A stretch of DNA of 64,000 nt. It comes from Plecoglossus altivelis (Eukaryota > Chordata > Actinopteri > Osmeriformes > Plecoglossidae). A model generated the notes under the pieces. The model worked only from the letters and a program-made list of their open reading frames with translations, did not search any database and was not told the DNA's origin. Location of the stretch: positions 15,618,491 through 15,682,490 of the forward strand of contig BROE01000007.1 of assembly GCA_036571765.1 (NCBI GenBank), given 5' to 3'. The position numbers and the translations under genes were made by a program. Shown in pieces: positions 59,401-64,000 of the stretch. Numbering within the stretch: position 1 is the first letter of the stretch; the number at the start of each line of letters is the position of its first letter.

Positions 59401-62400
59401 AAGACAAAAACTGCTTCTTTTTTTTACAGATTAATTTAGGAGACACTTTTAGGTTTTATTAAACAGCAAAATCCCCCCAGTTACTCCAGCCCGTTGGTCG
59501 TGTTCCTACTATTTCAACTTTCAGGTCATCAACTATCCACTTAATGTCAGATTATTGGCAACTGCTGGTTATCTATCTTGTGGAATTGGTTGAGATACCC
59601 CACATACTCACTTGTGTTTGAAACATCTGTTAGGTAGGACGTCAGTTTCATCCAAGCATCAGAGTTAGAAATCTTCAGGACATAAGAAACCAAACCAGTT
59701 AAGGGTGAAAGCAGCCTCAGGTCCAGGAGAACTCAGTGTACTTTCCTCACATTGTTTAAGTTCTTCTGCTTTTCGGTCAAAACAAGTAAACAAAACAAGT
59801 GTTGAAAAGAACAAGTATTTCTCCTCACTTTGTGACTGTTAGGGGTTGACGGGTTTGGGACAGCTTCCTCCCAGCCCTGTGGTGGAGATGGGGTAGGTGG
59901 AGATGGGGTACGTGGAGGTAGAGGTGGGGTAGGTGGAGATGGGGTAGGTGGAGATGGGGTAGGTGGAGGTGGGGTACGTGGAGATGGGGTAGGTGGAGAG
60001 GTTGTGGAGGGTGGGGTGGAGATGGGGTCATTTCGCCAGTGCATTCAATTTGAATTATAATCCAACACACAATGCATGTATTCAAAAAGGTACTTTAGTC
60101 TAACTGTGGATGTGGACTCTGTGTACCTCAATGAAGAACGCTAGCACAGCAAAACCGTTTGATGTTTGTTTAGCTTCCTCCAGAGTCAGATCGCTTCTCT
60201 GTGACACAATGTGCATCTGAAGGACACAGAAAGAAAAACCACTGAACTGAACCCAAGACACTGTAGTGGACATGTCGCTACGTTGCTGTCTCGCTGTCTC
60301 TCTGTCTCGCTGCCTCCCTGTCTCCCTGTCTCGCTGTCTCCCTGTCTCGCTGTCTCGCTGTCTCGCTGCCTCCCTGTCTCGCTGTCTCCCTGTCTCGCTG
60401 CCTCCCTGTCTCGCTGCCTCGCTGTCTCACTGTCTCGCTGTCTCCCTGTCTCCCTGTCTCCCTGTCTCGCTGCCTCGCTGTCTCCCTGTCTCGCTGTCTC
60501 GCTGCCTCCCTGCCTCGCTGTCTCGCTGTCTCCCTGTCTCGCTGCCTCGCTGTCTCCCTCTCTCGCTGCCTCGCTGTCTCCCTGTCTCGCTGTCTCGCTG
60601 TCTCCCTGCCTCGCTGTCTCCCTGTCTCACTGTCTCGCTGTCTCTCTGTCTCTCTGTTTCACTGTCTCGCTGTCTCCCTGTCTCGCTGTCTCCCTGTCTC
60701 GCTGCCTCCCTGCCTCGCTGTTTCCCTGTCTCCCTGTCTCGCTGCCTCGCTGTCTCCCTGTCTCCCTGTCTCGCTGCCTCCCTGCCTCGCTGTCTCCCTG
60801 TCTCACTGTCTCGCTGTCTCTCTGTCTCTCTGTTTCACTGTCTCGCTGCCTCGCTGTCTCCCTGTCTCGCTGCCTCGCTGTCTCCCTGTCTCGCTGCCTC
60901 CCTGCCTCGCTGTCTCCCTGTCTCCCTGTCTCGCTGTCTCCCTGTCTCGCTGTCTCGCTGTCTCTCTGTCTCCCTGTCTCGCTGCCTCCCTGTCTCCCTG
61001 TCTCGCTGCCTCCCTGTCTCGCTGCCTCGCTGTTTCACTGTCTCGCTGTCTCTCTGTCTCACTGTCTCGCTGCCTCCCTCTCTCGCTGTCTCGCTGTCTC
61101 CCTGCCTCGCTGTCTCGCTGTCTCCCTGCCTCGCTGTCTCGCTGCCTCGCTGTCTCCCTGCCTCGCTGTTTCGCTGTCTACCTGTCTCGCTGTCTCCCTG
61201 CCTCGCTGTTTCGCTGTCTCCCTGTCTCACTGCCTCCCTGTCTCGCTGCCTCGCTGTCTCGCTGCAGAGTCACAAAAGTAAATTACCTTGGAACAGGAAC
61301 AGCCATGTAATTATTGTGAGAAAGGTGAGCATCTTGAAACTTAATACTAATTTCCTGACATCCTAACTGAGCAGTGCTCTAGCTACTAACCCCCCCCCCC
61401 CCCCCCCAGCCCCTCCCTGATGTACAGGGTCCTACCACCATGGGAAACCTCTGGGAGTTCAGAGTGTGTTCTGATCCAGAAGACTGCTGATCTGTGGTAC
61501 CCCAGTGGAAGTGGAACTGGAGGGTGTTGTATTTGTAGCCTAGACCACCTCCAGAGAATGATACCAAGTCATCCTGCAAAACGCACTTCACTAGGGAGAG
61601 AGGAAGAGAGAGTATAAGGGAGGGAGGGAGGGAGGAGGAGAGAGAAAAAGGGTGGGAGGGAGGGAGGGAGGAGTCAAAGGGAGGAGGAGGGAGGGAGGAG
61701 AGAGTAAAAGGGGGACAGGAGGGAGGAGGGAGAGGAGTCAAAGGCAGGGAGCGGAGGAGGAGGAGTCAAAGGTGGGGAGGAGGAGGGAGGGAGGATGAGG
61801 GAGAGGGATGGGGGGAGAAAGAAGGTGGGAGAAAGGAGGGGGGAGGAAGAGAAAGAGAAAGAGGGAGGAGGAGGGAGGAGAGAGTAAAAGCAGAAGGAGG
61901 TAGGGAGGGAGGAGGGATCAAAAGGTGGGGAGAGAGGGAGTAAAACGTGAAGAGGGAGGGAGGGAGAAAAGGTGGGGGGAGGGGGAGATAGAATAAGAGG
62001 AAGACATAAATCATAGTGATTGCACTTGCATGTAAAACCGGTCGGTCATGTGTGTCTCACAGTGTGTTTGCACCCAACTCTTTCTCTGTCACCTCTCATG
62101 TCTATGCTTCTTTTGTATCCACAGGATGGCATTAGCTATTAGGATTACCTGGACTGTGTGATGTACAGTGGCTGACATTCCTGTACTATGTGTATTTCAG
62201 ATCAGATTTCTTGTTGAAATGAGCAGCGTTATAGGAATGCTTCCTTAACAGAGCAGCATGACTACACTGGAGGAGTTCGGTTCATAACAAATGCAACAGT
62301 ATATATCTATAGTAGGGGAGTATATATACATACAATAGTATATATATACTGTTTTGTATATATATATATATACAAACTATAGAGAAGAGAGAGAGAGTGA

Positions 62401-62468
62401 GAGAGCGAGAGAGGGAGAGAGACAGAGAAGAGGAGACGAGGACAGAGAGAGAGAGAGAGAGTGATGAG

Positions 62469-62512
<44 letters not shown>

Positions 62513-62550
62513 TAGGGTGAGGCTGGGATGAGGCTGGGGTGAGGTGGGTA

Positions 62551-62581
<31 letters not shown>

Positions 62582-63178
62582 GTATATATATATTATATTA
62601 ATATATATATATTATATTATATATATATATATATATAATATAATATTATATATATATGTGGGGGGGGTAGGTATCCATTACATTATATATAATATATATA
62701 TATATTATATATATGGGGTATATATATGGGGTATATACTGTGTATATATATCTGGTGCAACTTGGCCAAGACTCCCTCTTACCTGAGTGTCCAGTGTTGA
62801 CCAGGTGTTTGATAGCATGTTGATCATCAAAATGGTCAAAGATGAAGTCCTTCAGTGTTTCATCCACCTGAACCTGGTCGTCTACGATGTTGATGGGAGA
62901 TTGGTGGTTCCCCCCGCAGTGTGACTGTGGAATCAGACTCCATCGAGATGGAGAAAAATCTGGAGGAAAGGCCCGAAGCAGAACCGCAATATAACTTCAA
63001 ATGTCTCGACTTCAATTCCAAATATGTCAAACTGGTTCCAAACTAGTTAAGCTGTGTGGTTAGTGGACAAATTGTTCAGAGTAGTTCAAAGAGTGGAGGA
63101 CGACATGCAAGGAAGGAATGTTTTGAACCATTTAAAAAGACAAAAGTTTCTTACAGCAGTTGTCATCGTAGCACCATT
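56481..63178 (-). CDS. Second CA4/CA15-like carbonic anhydrase domain (5' end not found)
   Basis: Exons (minus): 63155-63178, 62783-62959, 61436-61590, 60127-60216, 59612-59672, 59166-59329, 56481-56669; about 285 residues, phases closing and matching the first CA gene exon by exon. It has WCYDDNC, HQSPINIV, NTGHS (proton-shuttle His64 present), zinc ligands FHFHWG and MHIV, SLTTPPC and VVWTIF, then FTNVFRPQQPLSSR and a hydrophobic GPI-type tail (LPLLLLLLALFQ). The last exon has the same length (189 nt) as that of the neighbour. No signal-peptide exon lies between 63184 and the CA exon at 63414-63572; the first exon's 2-nt entry phase fits a donor in that upstream exon. So this may be the C-terminal half of a two-domain protein. 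Introns are filled with large simple-sequence arrays. Confidence 0.87.
56690..58300. repeat. 1.6-kb GGA/GGGAGAG-type purine-rich array in a CA intron
   Basis: Almost pure purine on the plus strand. From 57200 to 58100 a longer unit AGAGGGATGTAGGGAGGAGG recurs every 30-50 bp. The intron sits between the last two exons of the second CA gene. Long open frames on both strands are repeat translation. Confidence 0.93.
58680..59015 (+). mobile_element. Possible non-autonomous retroelement tail
   Basis: The stretch ending GACATTTCGTTCCACTGTATG..AATGACATTAAAGCACAACTTGACTTGACTTGA resembles the 3' end of a dispersed fish repeat with a TTGAC tail. Boundaries and family are uncertain. Confidence 0.4.
59875..60025. 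repeat. GGTGGAGATGGGGTA minisatellite
   Basis: About ten copies of GGTGGAGATGGGGTA/GGTGGAGGTGGGGTA in an intron of the second CA gene. Confidence 0.92.
60275..61266. repeat. 1-kb octamer array (CTGTCTCG / CTGCCTCC)
   Basis: About 120 consecutive 8-bp units of CTG(T/C)CTC(G/C) occupy almost the whole intron between two CA exons. Because 8 is coprime to 3, each frame gives an 8-residue repeat (for example CLAVSLSR), which explains plus-strand open frames of more than 350 codons. Not coding. Confidence 0.95.
61610..62000. repeat. GGGAGGAGG-type purine-rich tract
   Basis: Imperfect GGAGGGAGGGAGG and AAAGGTGGGGAGG repeats beginning 20 bp upstream (in gene sense) of the CA exon at 61436-61590; in gene sense it is a long polypyrimidine tract. 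Confidence 0.9.
62385..62520. repeat. (GA)n microsatellite
   Basis: GAGAGAGA with interruptions, about 130 bp. Confidence 0.92.
62550..62750. repeat. (TA)n with hairpin potential
   Basis: Alternating TATATA with TATTATATTAATATA inversions, about 200 bp, adjacent to the CA exon ending 62783. Self-complementary, so likely cruciform-prone and hard to assemble. Confidence 0.92.
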
Positions 63179-63267
63179 CTGGATGTGATGAAGCTGACAA
63201 AACAGAATATCTCAATCAAACACAAATGACAATCTTTCTCCTATGTAGCTTAATAAAACCATCCATC

Positions 63268-63413
63268 CATCCATTGTCTACTGCTAATCCCTGGGAGGGA
63301 TTACAGTGCCGCTTGTTCCCATTAAGGGGTCACGGGTGACTGGAGCCTAACCCAGTAGCTTTCGGGCCATAGGCGGGGTACACCCTGGACTGGGGCCAGC
63401 AAGTCGCTGGATC
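63268..63413 (-). mobile_element. 3' LINE fragment with target-site duplication
   Basis: A (CATC)n tail followed by TTGTCTACTGCTAATCCCTGGGAGGG..GGTACACCCTGGACTGGGGCC, the same family as 44151-44292. It is flanked by CTTAATAAAACCATCC at 63252-63267 and 63414-63429, a clean target-site duplication that shows recent insertion. Confidence 0.75.
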
Positions 63414-63572
63414 TTAATAAAACCATCCCACACAAAAGCAGCTAGCATGTAGTTCTCTCAGCCCACCAGGTGGTGGCGTAACAGCGGGGGAGGCAGAGAC
63501 CACACGTTGGTTGAGAGGTTGGGTGGGACGATTATTGTTCCGGATGTTGATGTTCTTCGGGAACGCCTTCAT
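63414..63572 (-). CDS. 3' exon of a third CA unit (partial, extends beyond window)
   Basis: After an acceptor (TTTTTCAG) the exon reads MKAFPKNINI..RPTQPLNQRVVSASP, which corresponds to the last-exon FTNVFRPQQPLSSR segment of the neighbouring CA gene, so it belongs to another CA domain whose other exons lie to the right of 64000. Read to its stop (63414-63416) it ends in CFCVGWFY, without a convincing GPI tail. A possible donor CCTG/GTGGGC at 63467 would instead splice in frame to the WCYDDNC exon at 63178, joining two CA domains. Confidence 0.65.
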   Translation of the reverse strand: MKAFPKNINIRNNNRPTQPLNQRVVSASPAVTPPPGGLRELHASCFCVGWFY

Positions 63573-63574
63573 CT

Positions 63575-64000
63575 GAAAAACAGGAGCGGACAATCTGCTG
63601 ATTCCAGAAAAGAAAATGATTTATGTCACATCTAATGACGACAACTTTATAAAAAAACAACTAATAATGATATTGTTCCGATGTTAAAACGCTTCTTTAC
63701 ATTGATGCTCTTGTGCTTGTTCTTACACTGGTCCAAACATCGAATAAACAATCGTTTCAATAAAACACAAAGCTTGACGGATTTGGAACCGGTTTGATAG
63801 ATATGGAAATTTAAGCCAACGCATTTCATACAAAGATGTGCACTGGTGTGATTCAATTGGGTGAAAACAGACGCAACCAGCTGGTTTTTACCAAACGCAA
63901 TCTCTACTAATCTACCACCCTTTCTCTCCTTCCTTAATGTCATCGACATGTCAGGAGATACCATTGCGGAGATGCTGATTAGCATTTGAAAGAGAGCACA
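63575..64000. other. Right edge, probable intron of the third CA unit
   Basis: No exon of carbonic anhydrase type is seen. The minus-strand open frame 63647-63985 has no recognised features. Confidence 0.5.

Noticed and set aside
60211..61366. Two overlapping plus-strand open frames of about 360 codons
   Set aside because: They are translations of the CTGTCTCG/CTGCCTCC octamer array, are open in all plus-strand frames, and lie in an intron of a minus-strand gene.

Overview
The window is vertebrate, almost certainly teleost, nuclear DNA. Coding information is split into short exons with clean GT/AG borders and conserved phases. The gene set is animal-specific: GPI-anchored serine proteases, VKORC1, ERK5, a paired-less Pax, a membrane-type MMP and CA4-like carbonic anhydrases. 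The spacers are full of microsatellites, minisatellites, hAT-type MITEs and fragments of non-LTR retrotransposons, as is usual in fish. There are no bacterial-type operons, CRISPR arrays or phage genes, and I recognise no tRNA or rRNA.

Layout. (1) 1338-6620, minus: a nine-exon tandem serine protease of about 567 aa with an intact first domain and a second domain that has lost all three triad residues. (2) 6621-12880: gene-poor, with a 310-bp direct duplication and simple repeats. (3) 12899-15257, minus: vkorc1, whose last exon is duplicated in a 994-bp tandem unit joined to a palindrome of about 525 bp. (4) 16586-21223, plus: mapk7 (ERK5), head to head with vkorc1. (5) 21948-24131, minus: a single-domain, probably GPI-anchored, prostasin-like protease, convergent with mapk7. 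(6) 24132-27860: pyrimidine-rich spacer. (7) 27861-33249, plus: pax10, a Pax6-type homeobox gene without a paired domain. (8) 33250-38040: minisatellites, a MITE and a LINE copy containing the only ambiguous base (36419). (9) 38040-45566, plus: mmp25-like GPI-anchored matrix metalloproteinase, whose catalytic exon appears frameshifted just after the zinc motif. (10) 45567-51446: MITEs and a 1.25-kb 20-bp minisatellite. (11) 51447-54521, minus: a complete CA4/CA15-like carbonic anhydrase. (12) 56481-63178, minus: a second CA domain set without its own signal exon. (13) 63414-63572, minus: the 3' exon of a third CA unit that continues beyond the window.

The neighbourhood of VKORC1 with membrane-anchored PRSS genes recalls the mammalian VKORC1-PRSS53-PRSS8 cluster. 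Many products (two proteases, the MMP, the CAs) carry secretory signals and C-terminal hydrophobic tails typical of GPI anchoring, so much of the window encodes extracellular, membrane-tethered enzymes. Exon borders were read by eye from splice consensus, frame closure and family conservation. The frame closes exactly for the tandem protease, vkorc1, mapk7, pax10 and the first CA gene. It does not close for the second protease (intron 1) or for mmp25 (catalytic exon and hinge).
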